A model generated the notes under the pieces. The model worked only from the letters and a program-made list of their open reading frames with translations, was not told the origin of the DNA and did no database searches. Positions 44,744-56,254 of a stretch of DNA of 64,000 bases are shown piece after piece (position 1 is the first letter of the stretch; each line of letters opens with the position of its first letter). This stretch comes from Psychroserpens mesophilus (GTDB lineage: Bacteria; Bacteroidota; Bacteroidia; Flavobacteriales; Flavobacteriaceae), in contig NZ_JXJP01000008.1 of NCBI RefSeq assembly GCF_000826645.1, forward strand, positions 248,001-312,000. The letters are read 5' to 3'. The position numbers and the translations under genes were made by a program.

Positions 44744-45691
44744 TTAATACAAGGGTTGTATTGCGTCTTTCTGTGCCATTTTAAATTCGGAAATCATATC
44801 ATTAACTATCTGAGCTGCAGGCTTAATATCATGAATCAATCCAGCAATTTGTCCAATTTCTAATTCGCCATCCTCAAGATCACCTTCAAACATTCCTCTT
44901 TTTGCTCTTGCTCTTCCAAGATGCGCTTTTAAATCTTCAACCGAAGCTCCTTTTTTATAAAGTTCTTGTAGTTCATTAAAAAACTTGTTTTTAATAAGTC
45001 GTACAGGAGCTAATTCTTTTAATGTGAGCTGCGTATCACCTTCTTGAGCATCGACAACAACTTTTTTAAATGCTTCATGAGACGATGCTTCTACACTAGC
45101 TACGAATCGACTTCCAACCTGAACAGCATCAGCACCTAAAATCATTACTGCCAACATTGCTCTTCCGGTTGCAATGCCTCCAGCGGCAATTAAGGGTATA
45201 TCCAATTGCTCACTTACCATTGGAATTAAAGTGAGTGTCGTTGTTTCTTCGCGTCCATTGTGACCTCCAGCTTCAAAACCTTCAGCAACAACAGCATCTA
45301 CTCCAGCCTCTTGAGCTTTTAGAGCAAATTTCACGCTACTAACGACATGTACCACTGTAATTCCTCTTTCCTTAAGCCATGACGTCCATGTTTTAGGATT
45401 TCCAGCTGAAGTAAATACAATTTTCACACCTTCTTCAACAATGATATTCATAATATCTTCAATGTTAGGATATAACATAGGTACATTAACACCAAATGGT
45501 TTATTAGTCGCTTTTTTACATTTTTGGATATGTTCACGTAACACATCTGGATACATAGAACCTGCACCAATTAAGCCAAGCGCTCCAGCATTACTGGCAG
45601 CTGAAGCTAATCTCCAACCACTTGTCCATATCATTCCTGCTTGAACAATAGGATATTTAATGTTGAAAAGTTTAGTTATTCTGTTAACCAT
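44744..45691 (-). CDS. NAD(P)H-dependent flavin oxidoreductase / nitronate-monooxygenase family
   Basis: A 315-residue TIM-barrel FMN protein. IKYPIVQAGMIWTSG and VVAEGFEAGGHNGR carry the FMN-binding Gly/His motif, with IAAGGIATGRAMLAVMILGADAVQVGSRF and a late LGRARAKRG. The family includes nitronate monooxygenases and enoyl-ACP reductase II (FabK) relatives, so oxidative detoxification or quinone-type reduction are both possible. The ATG overlaps the stop of the subtilase gene by one base (TAATG), so the two are translated together. Confidence 0.85.
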   Translation of the reverse strand: MVNRITKLFNIKYPIVQAGMIWTSGWRLASAASNAGALGLIGAGSMYPDVLREHIQKCKKATNKPFGVNVPMLYPNIEDIMNIIVEEGVKIVFTSAGNPKTWTSWLKERGITVVHVVSSVKFALKAQEAGVDAVVAEGFEAGGHNGREETTTLTLIPMVSEQLDIPLIAAGGIATGRAMLAVMILGADAVQVGSRFVASVEASSHEAFKKVVVDAQEGDTQLTLKELAPVRLIKNKFFNELQELYKKGASVEDLKAHLGRARAKRGMFEGDLEDGELEIGQIAGLIHDIKPAAQIVNDMISEFKMAQKDAIQPLY

Positions 45692-47304
45692 TAAGATTTG
45701 ATTAGTTTGAATGTTTTTGAACCTTTATCAGATGTAAAAGACATCATATAAACTCCTGAAGCCATTGAAGACACATCTAATCTGATTTCAGACTTTGTAA
45801 TGGTCTTTTCTAAGACTAATTTCCCTAAAACATTATATATTTTCAGGTTTGTAGCTTCAGTGCTAGTAGGAATTTGAATATTAAGAATATCTGTTACTGG
45901 ATTGGGGAACACTTTAAAACGCACAAATTGCTCTTCTGAAAGTGATAAGCCTATTTCACGAGCCAGTTCCAAATTAGGAATCCCATAACCCAGAAAAAAA
46001 TCTGGTGTATTAAATTGTGAAGCCGACATCCTAACGTAGAGTTTGATATCTTCATGTGAAGCATTTGGTAAGGCTTGCCAGAGAGAAGCTATTCCTCCTG
46101 CCATAATTGGTGAACTGAAGGATGTACCGTTATTATTTATAATTTCATTGCTTGAATTAACAACAGCCGCTGCAGCACCTCGAGCAACCACATCAGGTTT
46201 TTGAGTGGGTTGAATTGCCGTCCCTTGTGAACTAAATGGAGCATAATTTCCTTCAAAGTCAACAGCTCCTATACTAAAAACACCTGAAGCGTCAGCTGGC
46301 GCACCGACAGTTTGCCATGAACTAGCACCTGAGTTGCCTGCAGAGTTTACCACTAAAATTCCTTTTTCATTGGCAATATTAGCACCTTTAGTGATAAAAG
46401 TGGTATTGCCATTCATATCACTAGGAGTGTAGTTGTAATTGGCATTATCGAACACGCGATATCCTAGAGATGAATTTATGATGTGCACTCCAAGACTATC
46501 AGCTCGTTCTGCAGCTTCAACCCAATAGCTTTCTTCAACAGGCATTTCACTAAATGTATCTTCAGTTCTAAATAAATAGTATGACGCGTCAGGAGCTGTC
46601 CCAACAAATTCATCTTGGATAAAACCAGCCATATTACTTAAAACTCTTGTTCCGTGTTCGTTGGCAGTAAATTCGTAGACATTTTCATTTCTATCTACAA
46701 AATCATAACCTCCCAGCAAATCACCATTATCCCGCAAATGTTGAAATGCAGCCATCGTATTTACGTTTGGAAATCCAGAATCTAATACTGCTATTATAAT
46801 GCCTTCTCCTGTATAATCTGAAAAATGCAAATGATCGACACCTATCATTTCAATTTGATTTTGAGAACTACCATAAGTAAAATCGACTAAAGTTTCTTCT
46901 ATTTCAAACTTATTGCTGAACATGGCTACTCTAGAATCTGCATTAAGACTTTTGTCAGCAAAATCAATATACTCAACAAAATCTAAAGCTTCTAAAGCAA
47001 TAATATCCAACTCAAGTCCAATAACATATACTGCGTTAAACCATTTTGATTTAGCCATAACAGTAATACCTGTTTGGTTTTTGATCTGTGTGATGTAATT
47101 TTCGTTTACAGGAACATCTCTCTCATCAATAGGAATATTGTGAGCAGATTTTCGATCTATGGCAGATTGCGTTAAAATTGAAATTGGATTTGCTATTGAA
47201 GACGCGACATTTTCTTTATCTGATAGATATACCCAAGCGTGTTCTTCTTGTGCAAAAGACATGTACTGCAAAAGCACAATACTTAAAAGTAATAGTTTCT
47301 TCAT
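45691..47304 (-). CDS. T9SS-secreted subtilisin-like serine protease (S8)
   Basis: The 537-residue secreted protease has a signal peptide (1-19, ending SFAQ). The catalytic triad is Asp175 (VLDSGF), His217 (NEHGTR) and Ser395 (GTSFSSP), with oxyanion Asn323 (SAGNSG). A type IX sorting domain closes it (FPNPVTDILNIQIPTS to the C-terminal KLIKS). A propeptide-like segment precedes the catalytic domain. It should be exported by Sec and then by T9SS to the surface or medium. It overlaps the flavoprotein gene by one base. Confidence 0.94.
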   Translation of the reverse strand: MKKLLLLSIVLLQYMSFAQEEHAWVYLSDKENVASSIANPISILTQSAIDRKSAHNIPIDERDVPVNENYITQIKNQTGITVMAKSKWFNAVYVIGLELDIIALEALDFVEYIDFADKSLNADSRVAMFSNKFEIEETLVDFTYGSSQNQIEMIGVDHLHFSDYTGEGIIIAVLDSGFPNVNTMAAFQHLRDNGDLLGGYDFVDRNENVYEFTANEHGTRVLSNMAGFIQDEFVGTAPDASYYLFRTEDTFSEMPVEESYWVEAAERADSLGVHIINSSLGYRVFDNANYNYTPSDMNGNTTFITKGANIANEKGILVVNSAGNSGASSWQTVGAPADASGVFSIGAVDFEGNYAPFSSQGTAIQPTQKPDVVARGAAAAVVNSSNEIINNNGTSFSSPIMAGGIASLWQALPNASHEDIKLYVRMSASQFNTPDFFLGYGIPNLELAREIGLSLSEEQFVRFKVFPNPVTDILNIQIPTSTEATNLKIYNVLGKLVLEKTITKSEIRLDVSSMASGVYMMSFTSDKGSKTFKLIKS

Positions 47305-47337
47305 TTTGCAATTATTTGGGTAATTTTTTACTGCAAT

Positions 47338-48525
47338 TTAAGAAATAACTCCCGAACCTACTAATTCATCATTTAAATACCATGCCACAAATTGTCCTTC
47401 GGTAATTGCTGATTGCTGATTTTCGAATTCAACGTAAAGACCTGAATCTACTTTATAAATTATGGCGTTTTCTAAAGTTTGACGATAACGAATTCTGGCT
47501 TTAACAGCCATAGATTCGCCGTTAGCTAAAGCTAAATCTTCCCTAACCCAATGCAATTCTTCATTAGTTACAAATAAAGTAGTCTTAAGCAACCCTGGAT
47601 GATGTTTTCCTTGTCCTGTGTAGATTACATTTTCATCAACATCAGTTTCAATAACAAACAAAGGCTCTATTGTTCCACCAACAGCTAGACCTTTTCGTTG
47701 TCCTTTTGTAAAATAATGTGCACCTTGATGTTTTCCAACCACTGCTCCGTTTGCTATGGTATATTTCTGTCTTTTTGCTGAATACTCTAATTCTAGTTCT
47801 TTTGAATCAAAATTAGGAGGTGCATGATGATAAGACTCTAATTCCTTAGGAATTTCAACGATAACACCTTCTTTAGGTTTTAATTTCTGCTGAAGGAATT
47901 CTGGTAGGCGAACTTTTCCAATAAAACATAGGCCTTGAGAATCTTTTTTATCTGCCGTGACCAAATCAAGTTTTGACGCAATATCACGAACTTCTGGTTT
48001 TGTCAATTCACCAATTGGAAATAAGGCTTTTGATAATTGATTTTGAGATAATTGACATAAAAAGTAAGATTGATCCTTATTGGTATCAACTCCTGCTAAC
48101 AACTGATAGACTTCTTGCCCATCTATTTCAAGAGTCCTTTTTCTACAATAATGACCAGTTGCGACAAAATCTGCACCAAGGTCAAGTGCAATCTTCATGA
48201 AGACATCAAATTTGATCTCGCGATTACAAAGCACATCAGGATTTGGTGTTCTTCCTTTTTGATATTCGTCAAACATATAGTCCACAATACGCTCTTTGTA
48301 CTGCTCACTTAAATCTACAGTTTGAAAAGGGATACCCAGTTTATCGGCAACTAACATCGCATCATTACTGTCGTCAAGCCAAGGACATTCATCAGAAATA
48401 GTAACTGAATCATCATGCCAATTTTTCATAAATAAGCCTATAACCTCATAACCTTGCTCCTTTAATAAATAAGTAGCAACGCTTGAATCCACACCTCCTG
48501 AAAGTCCTACAATTACTCTTTTCAT
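47338..48525 (-). CDS. mnmA: tRNA-specific 2-thiouridylase MnmA
   Basis: The 395-residue enzyme puts the 2-thio group on uridine 34 of Lys, Glu and Gln tRNAs. The PP-loop is [15 protein letters not shown] (8-22), followed by [12 protein letters not shown] (catalytic Cys), ATGHYCR, the DQSYFL segment and [14 protein letters not shown] with the second Cys. A C-terminal beta-barrel ends the protein. A perfect -7 box lies only four bases before the ATG, suggesting a nearly leaderless message. Confidence 0.96.
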   Translation of the reverse strand: MKRVIVGLSGGVDSSVATYLLKEQGYEVIGLFMKNWHDDSVTISDECPWLDDSNDAMLVADKLGIPFQTVDLSEQYKERIVDYMFDEYQKGRTPNPDVLCNREIKFDVFMKIALDLGADFVATGHYCRKRTLEIDGQEVYQLLAGVDTNKDQSYFLCQLSQNQLSKALFPIGELTKPEVRDIASKLDLVTADKKDSQGLCFIGKVRLPEFLQQKLKPKEGVIVEIPKELESYHHAPPNFDSKELELEYSAKRQKYTIANGAVVGKHQGAHYFTKGQRKGLAVGGTIEPLFVIETDVDENVIYTGQGKHHPGLLKTTLFVTNEELHWVREDLALANGESMAVKARIRYRQTLENAIIYKVDSGLYVEFENQQSAITEGQFVAWYLNDELVGSGVIS

Positions 48526-48529
48526 GTTG

Positions 48530-48537
48530 CAAAATTA
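48530..48537 (-). promoter_or_regulatory. -7 box of mnmA, possibly leaderless
   Basis: On the minus strand TAATTTTG is a perfect TAnnTTTG box that ends four bases before the mnmA ATG (48525). A TTG candidate for the -33 element lies about 22 bases further upstream. Confidence 0.5.
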
Positions 48538-48542
48538 AGAAA

Positions 48543-48573
48543 TAAAAATAGCAACGTAAACAACGTTGCTATT
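48543..48573 (-). terminator. Rho-independent terminator of the MORN-type gene
   Basis: An 11-base-pair stem (AATAGCAACGT / ACGTTGCTATT) with a five-base loop is followed on the minus strand by TTTATT. It ends the gene at 48604-49326 just before the mnmA promoter. Confidence 0.75.
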
Positions 48574-48603
48574 ACAATTGACTATATTATTGATAACTTT
48601 TAA

Positions 48604-49326
48604 CTATTGTTTTTTGGGGTTCTTACTTCGCCTGGTATGATCTTTAGTCTCTTTGAGTTTTCCATCTTCATAATAATTCCAAATACCATGTTTTCGGCCT
48701 TTTTGGTATTGACCTTCAGCTAAGATAATTCCGTTAGCATCATAATATTTAGATAAACCATGCAGTTCATTATTTTCGTACAAGAAGTCTTTCAGCAAAA
48801 GACCTTTTTCTGAATACCATTTGGATGAACCTTCTAGATTTCCATCCTTATAATTAGATTTTTCGGCGATATTACCGTTAGGATAAAACACTATTTTCTC
48901 TCCTTCAAGCTTACCATTGTCATTATAATACTCTGTTGTCAATATGCCATCAGACTTATTATGATAGTAAATCCACTTTCCTGAATATAAACGACCATTC
49001 ATTGTGCCTTCACTAATAAGTTTGCCTTTAGAGGACAAAAACTTAACATAAGCTCGGTCATTCTGTGCATTAAAAACTTTAATGGCACTTAATACACTCT
49101 TCTTATTGTTTAGTGTATAAAACTTAAAAGTATCTATTTCCTTACCATGTTGAAACCTTCCTTCATATCGCAATTGATCCGTTTTATCAAAATACTTTTT
49201 CCAAATTCCATGACGCTTACCATCATCATCAAACTGATTTACAATATTTTGAGCAGGTGCAAAAGAAGCAACCATTGTTAAAATAAACATAAAAAACAAG
49301 CCTCTCATTCTATTTTGTTTAATCAT
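48604..49326 (-). CDS. YwqK/MORN-repeat exported protein
   Basis: A 240-residue protein with an N-terminal signal peptide (RGLFFMFILTMVASFAPAQ, ATG at 49326 or, six codons later, at 49308). Eight or so MORN-like variants follow (DDDGKRHGIWKKY, GKWIYYHNKSDG, YKDGNLEGSSKWY, QYQKGRKHGIWNYY). Such proteins are often annotated as a YwqK antitoxin, but no toxin gene is adjacent, so the name is only a family label. It ends with a Lys/Arg-rich tail. It has its own terminator. Confidence 0.85.
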   Translation of the reverse strand: MIKQNRMRGLFFMFILTMVASFAPAQNIVNQFDDDGKRHGIWKKYFDKTDQLRYEGRFQHGKEIDTFKFYTLNNKKSVLSAIKVFNAQNDRAYVKFLSSKGKLISEGTMNGRLYSGKWIYYHNKSDGILTTEYYNDNGKLEGEKIVFYPNGNIAEKSNYKDGNLEGSSKWYSEKGLLLKDFLYENNELHGLSKYYDANGIILAEGQYQKGRKHGIWNYYEDGKLKETKDHTRRSKNPKKQ

Positions 49327-49330
49327 TTCG

Positions 49331-49338
49331 TAGTTTTG
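49331..49338 (+). promoter_or_regulatory. -7 box of the fasciclin gene
   Basis: TAGTTTTG is a perfect TAnnTTTG box. A possible TTTTG (49313-49317) lies closer than usual. The start near 49345 leaves a 45-base leader. Confidence 0.5.
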
Positions 49339-49389
49339 TTAAACAGACTGATTTGAATTATTAAAGTTAAACAACAAAAACTCAAAAAA

Positions 49390-50793
49390 ATGAAAATTAT
49401 TTCAAAAACATTTAAAATTTTCCCATTATTATTAGTCGTTTTTGCTTTTTATGCATGTAGCAACGACAATGATAACAACGCAATTATCTTGCCACAACAA
49501 TTAGACATTGTTGATACAGCAATCGCAACTCCTGAATTATCAAGTTTAGTCGCTGCTGTTCAGGCTGCTGGGTTAGAAAGTGTGCTTAGAGGAAATGGTC
49601 CTTTTACAGTATTAGCACCAACAAATGATGCATTCGCAACATTCTTAAACGGAACTCCATTAGATCAGGTAGATCCAGCTATATTGCAGCAAATCTTATT
49701 AAACCATGTAATTTCTGCTGATGTAAGCGCTGCTGATTTAGTATCATTATCTGGTGCTGACGGTAAAGGATACACGAGAACTAATGCAGATGGTGTAGGT
49801 GGAGAAAAACTTAGTATTTTATTTGATACCAGTGCTGCATTACCAAGATTTAATAATTCAGCTAGCGTCGTTTCTGCAGCTTTTGCTGATATTTCTGCAT
49901 CAAACGGAACAGTTCATGTTATTGATGCTGTGTTAGGCTTACCAGATATAGTAGACCATGCATTAAATAATGATAACTTTACGTCATTAACTGGCGCTTT
50001 AACTGCGGAAAACTTAGTGACAGTATTACAAGGTGATGGCCCATTTACGGTTTTTGCACCAACCAATGATGCCTTTACAGATTTTAATAATCCTAATTCA
50101 AATGCCCTTGGAGATATTCTTTTAAACCATGTTATTGATGGTGTTGCATTTTCAACTGGACTTACTTCAGGATATGATACAACAACATTTGCTACCAATG
50201 CTGATGGCGATAACTTAACCTTATATATCAATGCTGGTGATACTGTCATGCTAAATGGTTCATCTATGGTTGTTGTTGCAGATATTGTTGGAACAAATGG
50301 TGTAGTTCATGTTGTTGATAACGTTATTGATTTACCTACTATTGCAACTTTTGCAACTTCAAATACGGATGCTTTAGGTAGTTTAGTTTCAGCCTTAGCG
50401 CTTGCAGATACAGGATCACCAACAGTACAATGGATTAGTACAGTTTCTGATGCTTCGGCAGGACCTTTTACGGTCTTTGCGCCTACAAATGGTGCTTTTG
50501 CAGATTTATTATTAGAATTAGATCCGTCTGGAAACACAACTTTAGGCGATTTAGATCCTGCAACTGTAGATGCTGTATTGCTTATGCATGTTGCCAATGG
50601 TAACGTTCGCGCTGCTGATTTACCTAGCTTGATGGGTACTATTCCTGCACTAGGAGGTGATTTAGATTTAGATATCAATACACTTACAATTACAGATAGC
50701 TTGATGAGAGAAATCGGGATTATCGCTGAACTTACTGATATACAAGCTATAAACGGTGTTGTACATGTCATTGACAGAGTAATTCGCCCATAA
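49390..50793 (+). CDS. Fasciclin (FAS1) domain lipoprotein, three domains
   Basis: A 467-residue lipoprotein: the signal peptide ends at Cys23 (FAFYAC), followed by Asn/Asp-rich linkers. Three FAS1 domains lie at about 38-180, 182-312 and 316-465. Each has the H1 box (FTVLAPTNDAF, FTVFAPTNDAF, FTVFAPTNGAF) and the H2 box (VHVIDAVLGLP, VHVVDNVIDLP, VHVIDRVIRP). FAS1 domains mediate weak adhesion to other proteins or glycans, so the protein probably sits on the outer membrane surface. It has a strong terminator at 50857-50891. Confidence 0.95.
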   Translation: MKIISKTFKIFPLLLVVFAFYACSNDNDNNAIILPQQLDIVDTAIATPELSSLVAAVQAAGLESVLRGNGPFTVLAPTNDAFATFLNGTPLDQVDPAILQQILLNHVISADVSAADLVSLSGADGKGYTRTNADGVGGEKLSILFDTSAALPRFNNSASVVSAAFADISASNGTVHVIDAVLGLPDIVDHALNNDNFTSLTGALTAENLVTVLQGDGPFTVFAPTNDAFTDFNNPNSNALGDILLNHVIDGVAFSTGLTSGYDTTTFATNADGDNLTLYINAGDTVMLNGSSMVVVADIVGTNGVVHVVDNVIDLPTIATFATSNTDALGSLVSALALADTGSPTVQWISTVSDASAGPFTVFAPTNGAFADLLLELDPSGNTTLGDLDPATVDAVLLMHVANGNVRAADLPSLMGTIPALGGDLDLDINTLTITDSLMREIGIIAELTDIQAINGVVHVIDRVIRP

Positions 50794-50856
50794 AAAATTC
50801 ATTTCAAATTAATTGATTAATAGTTAGATTAATTTGACCTGATTGGTTGGTTGGTT

Positions 50857-50891
50857 AAAGCGCTTCTAGAATGTCTAGAAGCGCTTTTTTT
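50857..50891 (+). terminator. Strong Rho-independent terminator of the fasciclin gene
   Basis: A 14-base-pair perfect stem (AAAGCGCTTCTAGA / TCTAGAAGCGCTTT) with the loop ATG is followed by seven T. Confidence 0.9.
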
Positions 50892-50912
50892 ATTAAACAG
50901 AATAAGTGTAAT

Positions 50913-50941
50913 AAAAAAGCCTCTGAATCTCAGAGGCTTTT
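50913..50941 (-). terminator. Terminator of yidC
   Basis: A 12-base-pair stem (AAAAGCCTCTGA / TCAGAGGCTTTT) with loop ATC is flanked by A and T runs, so it works in both directions. On the minus strand it ends the yidC message. Confidence 0.8.
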
Positions 50942-50960
50942 AATAGTGTAATGGCAATCA

Positions 50961-52868
50961 TTATTTACGTTTTTGCTGCGCTTGTTTTTGTGCTTCAGCT
51001 TGTTCCATCATTTCAGCCATTTTCTTCTGAAATTTGTTCTGCTTTTTAGGTTTTTTCTTATTCTCCTGAATCTGAGCATGAATCTTATCTTCATCTAAAA
51101 TGTAATTCTTAATAACTAACATAATACCAATACTAATTAAGTTAGAAATGAAATAATACAAACTCAATCCAGAAGCGTATTGATTAAAGAATACTAACAT
51201 CAGAATAGGCGAAAAGTAAATCATATACTTCATCATCTTAGCCATATCTGGCATACCTTCCTGAGTTGGTTGTGAAGCCATTTGCTGACCAGTCGTCATT
51301 TTCATATAAAAGAAAATAGCTATTGCTGCTAATATTGGAAATAAACTTACGTGGTCTCCATAAAAAGGAATATTAAATGGCAGCTCGGCAATTACATCGT
51401 ACGACGATAAATCATCAGCCCAAAGGAAACTTTTTTGTCTCAAAGCAAATGCTGTTGGGAAAAACATGAATAAGGCATAAAATACTGGTAACTGAATTAA
51501 ACCAGGCAAACATCCAGCTAACGGACTAGCACCTGCTTTGTTTTGAAGTGCCATCGTCTCCTGCTGCGCCTTCATCTTATTGTCTTTGTACTTTTCTTTT
51601 ATAGCATCTAACTCTGGCTTCAACACTCGCATTTTGGCTTGTGACAAAAACTGCTTATACTGTACAAAAGACATCATTAATTTGATTAAAACTGTCATTA
51701 CAATAATGGCAATACCATATGGCAAGAACGAACTAAGAAAGCTAAAAAGTGGAATAAACAATTGCTTGTTAATCCATCCAAATATTCCCCAACCAAATGG
51801 AATACTTTCTTCTAAATCATAATCATATTGCTTAAGTATTTTGCTATCTGTAGGGCCAAAATACAATTGGAAATTATTATCTGCTTCACCAGCTTTAAAC
51901 CGTAAAGGTAATTTTGAAGCAAACTGTTTTGTAAAAACGGTATCTACTTCTTCATCTTGCACTAAATCATTAGAAGTTATAGTGGCTTTCTTAAAGGGTT
52001 CATTCGCCACTAAGATTGTACTGAAAAAATGCTGTCTGTACGATAACCATCTCGCCTCTTCAATAAGTTCTTCATCATCACCATTTTGAGCTAACTTACT
52101 AATTTTGTCACCTTCATGCATGTAAGTTAAACGTGTATAACGGTTTTCATAAGTTATACTTTGGTCATGACGATACGTTTTCAACTTCCAATCTAAGTTA
52201 ATCTCCTGAGAGCTATTAACCACATTGTTTAAACCTTTGGAAACGATTGAAAAATCAATCATATAATCCTTTGGTTTCAACTCATAGCGATATTCTAAGA
52301 ATTGACTCTCAGACACCTTGAGTTTCATTGAAACAATAGTGTTATCTCCGTTTTTTGTTACTGAAGGCTGAAATGGTAAATCTTGAGTATTTAAAATACG
52401 ATTATCTGCTGTTGGAAATTGAATGTTAAACGTTTGGTTGCCATTCTTAATTAAGTGGATAGGAATCGAATCGTAGTCTACAAATTCTTTTAATCTGACT
52501 TCAGTGAGGAAACCACCTTTATTACTAAATTTTAATGCCAAAACATCTGTTTCAACTGTCGTTTCTTTATCTTTTGCTGTTGACAAAGTAGTTGCGTAAG
52601 CAAAAGCACCAAGTTTATTCTTTAATTCAACAATCTTTAATGAATCGGTTGGTGAAACATTAGAATAATCTTCAGCAGTAGTGACTACTGCATCTTGAGG
52701 AGTTACAGTCGCAGCCTTTTTCTCAGCTTCAATTTGTTCTTGCTTTGCTTTTTCCTGCTCTGCCAGTTCTTCTGGAGTTGGCTGATTTTGCCACATCATG
52801 TATAGTAAGATTCCGAAAATTAGTACGAATCCTATGATGGAGTTTAAGTCAAATTTTTTTTCTTCCAT
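50961..52868 (-). CDS. yidC: Membrane protein insertase YidC
   Basis: The 635-residue insertase folds and inserts inner-membrane proteins. A first membrane helix (11-29) is followed by the large periplasmic beta domain (about 85-360). The conserved insertase core comes next: PYGIAIIVMTVLIKLMM, the PLAGCLPGLIQLPVFYALFMFF segment with the hydrophilic groove region, and AFALRQKSFLWADDLS. A Lys-rich cytoplasmic tail (PKKQNKFQKKMAEMM) binds ribosomes. It is transcribed after pyrG, 64 bases downstream, with its own terminator. Confidence 0.96.
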   Translation of the reverse strand: MEEKKFDLNSIIGFVLIFGILLYMMWQNQPTPEELAEQEKAKQEQIEAEKKAATVTPQDAVVTTAEDYSNVSPTDSLKIVELKNKLGAFAYATTLSTAKDKETTVETDVLALKFSNKGGFLTEVRLKEFVDYDSIPIHLIKNGNQTFNIQFPTADNRILNTQDLPFQPSVTKNGDNTIVSMKLKVSESQFLEYRYELKPKDYMIDFSIVSKGLNNVVNSSQEINLDWKLKTYRHDQSITYENRYTRLTYMHEGDKISKLAQNGDDEELIEEARWLSYRQHFFSTILVANEPFKKATITSNDLVQDEEVDTVFTKQFASKLPLRFKAGEADNNFQLYFGPTDSKILKQYDYDLEESIPFGWGIFGWINKQLFIPLFSFLSSFLPYGIAIIVMTVLIKLMMSFVQYKQFLSQAKMRVLKPELDAIKEKYKDNKMKAQQETMALQNKAGASPLAGCLPGLIQLPVFYALFMFFPTAFALRQKSFLWADDLSSYDVIAELPFNIPFYGDHVSLFPILAAIAIFFYMKMTTGQQMASQPTQEGMPDMAKMMKYMIYFSPILMLVFFNQYASGLSLYYFISNLISIGIMLVIKNYILDEDKIHAQIQENKKKPKKQNKFQKKMAEMMEQAEAQKQAQQKRK

Positions 52869-52932
52869 TTGTGTTAATTAGAGTCTCCCGTAAAGGAGCG
52901 GATGCTTTGAGTTAACAAAAAGCTGTCCAATA

Positions 52933-54579
<1,647 letters not shown>

Positions 54580-54590
54580 TTAAACGCAGG

Positions 54591-54598
54591 CAAATTTA
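54591..54598 (-). promoter_or_regulatory. -7 box of pyrG
   Basis: On the minus strand TAAATTTG is a perfect TAnnTTTG box, giving a start near 54585 and a 15-base leader. The -33 element is unclear. Confidence 0.5.
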
Positions 54599-54814
54599 CA
54601 AAATTTAAATAGTTATCTACGATTTGTTTAAGGTTTATTATTCAACAATATGTTGATAATGTATTTGCACCTAAAACTGTTTAAAACTTTTGAAATTACA
54701 GCTAAACTCTAGGGCAATTAAAAAAAAATATGCAGATTTGCTTTCCCATTCATAAAATGTCATTGAAACGTCATTACATGTTATTAATGCTACGCAAGAG
54801 AACACCAATAGCAA

Positions 54815-55888
54815 ATGAAAATTTCACAATTACTAAATAAGCAAAATAATAACTTAGATTTAATACGTGTTTTTTTAGCTATTTTAGTCATAGTAGGACA
54901 TACAATTCCTCTTAATGGTGGAAGTGAATCCTGGTTCGATCCACTTTATTTGTTTGAATTTACCTATTCTGGAGCATTTGCAGTTAAGTTATTTTTCTTT
55001 ATTAGTGGATTGGTTGTTACCAACAGCTATTTGAAAAAAAATGATGTGGTTTATTATTTAATTTCCAGAGTTTTCAGAATACTTCCTTTGCTCTTTTTTG
55101 TATTAGTCATTACAGTCTTCGCTTTTGGTCCTATTTTAACTCGACTTCCAATAGCTAATTATTTTTCAGAGCTTGGTAATTTTTCGTATATCTGGAAAAA
55201 CTTACTCTTTAATACTAAATATTATTTACCTGGTATTTTTAATGAAAACCTCACACCAGATGTGGTTAATGGTTCTTTATGGAGTTTAAAATATGAAATA
55301 GGTTGTTACATAGCTGTTTTAATTTCATTCATAGCCTTAAGACAGAAAAATAAATACTACTTAAACATTCCAATTCTAATTGTTATTGCTGATGCTTTTT
55401 TCACAGAAGGTCTTTTCTATCATTATTTAGGTGATAGTTCTGAAATAAATTTAACTCCAGCTTCATTTGCTATAGGTGCTTTTCTAGCTGTTAATTCGGA
55501 TTTTATTTCTATCAACTATAAGTCTGTCATCATTACAGCTATACTATATTACGTTTTTAGGGACAGCCACATAAATCATATCTTACTTATTATCTGCGCA
55601 GCGAGTATTACCATTTTCATTAGCTCTAATAAACATGTTCTTAAGCTAAAACCAAAGTATGATATTTCATATGGAATTTATCTTTGGGGATTTCTTATTC
55701 AGCAAACACTTTATCAGTACTTTGGCCATTTAAACCCTTATCTGCATTGTCTTTTAGCTATCATAATTACACTTATCTTAGGGTTCGCTTCTTTTGTTTT
55801 TATAGAAAAACCTTTTATGACTTTAGGCAAAAATTTCTACAAAAAGTATAAAAAACTCACGCCTGAAACGTATGCAAAACAGCATTAA
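54815..55888 (+). CDS. Acyltransferase family 3 membrane protein
   Basis: A 357-residue integral membrane protein with about ten helices. DLIRVFLAILVIVGHTIP carries the family's active-site His. FFISGLVVTNSYLKKN and SRVFRILPLLFFVLV follow, and GSLWSLKYEIGCYI matches later parts of the family. Such enzymes (OafA/NodX type) acetylate or otherwise acylate sugars of surface glycans from the cytoplasm. It is isolated from the capsule locus, 32 kb away, and may modify LPS or peptidoglycan. It is divergent from pyrG across 244 bases with no clear promoter of its own. Confidence 0.88.
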   Translation: MKISQLLNKQNNNLDLIRVFLAILVIVGHTIPLNGGSESWFDPLYLFEFTYSGAFAVKLFFFISGLVVTNSYLKKNDVVYYLISRVFRILPLLFFVLVITVFAFGPILTRLPIANYFSELGNFSYIWKNLLFNTKYYLPGIFNENLTPDVVNGSLWSLKYEIGCYIAVLISFIALRQKNKYYLNIPILIVIADAFFTEGLFYHYLGDSSEINLTPASFAIGAFLAVNSDFISINYKSVIITAILYYVFRDSHINHILLIICAASITIFISSNKHVLKLKPKYDISYGIYLWGFLIQQTLYQYFGHLNPYLHCLLAIIITLILGFASFVFIEKPFMTLGKNFYKKYKKLTPETYAKQH

Positions 55889-55906
55889 CAAAATAGATAA
55901 ACCAAC

Positions 55907-56137
55907 TCATTTGGGATAGCGCTTTTGAATATTTCTAATTAAATCCTCTAAACCATTAAGTTTGAGCTCGTAGACTTGGGTAAGCATATCTCCCAACTTA
56001 CCTTTTGGAAAGCCTTTGTTATGATACCACACAATATAATATTCTGGTAAATCAATGAGATACCTGCCTTCATATTTACCATAAGGCATTTTAGTATGAG
56101 CAAGTTTGATTAAGAATTGTTGATCTGGCTGAAGCAT
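55907..56137 (-). CDS. DUF3820 family protein
   Basis: A 76-residue protein with the DUF3820 pattern: PYGKYEGRYLIDLPEYYIVWY followed by GKLGDMLTQVYELK. The family is small, conserved in Bacteroidota and Proteobacteria, and resembles the C-terminal putative DNA-binding part of some exonuclease-like proteins. Its function is unproven. It converges with the acyltransferase gene 18 bases away and stands alone. Confidence 0.82.
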   Translation of the reverse strand: MLQPDQQFLIKLAHTKMPYGKYEGRYLIDLPEYYIVWYHNKGFPKGKLGDMLTQVYELKLNGLEDLIRNIQKRYPK

Positions 56138-56254
56138 GGTTTCTATAAAGGACTAAGATAGATAAAAACTAACATTTAAAACCTCATTGTTAAATCTAAT
56201 AGGATTGCTCCACTTTGGTTGGAAAGACAATACTTTCCAAATGACAATTCAATG

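Noticed and set aside
48604-49326. Toxin-antitoxin system suggested by the YwqK name
   Set aside because: No toxin gene is adjacent and the protein is an exported MORN-repeat protein.
49914-50771. Two long minus-strand frames opposite the fasciclin gene
   Set aside because: They are shadows of the FAS1 repeats; the plus-strand product has a lipobox and three complete domains.
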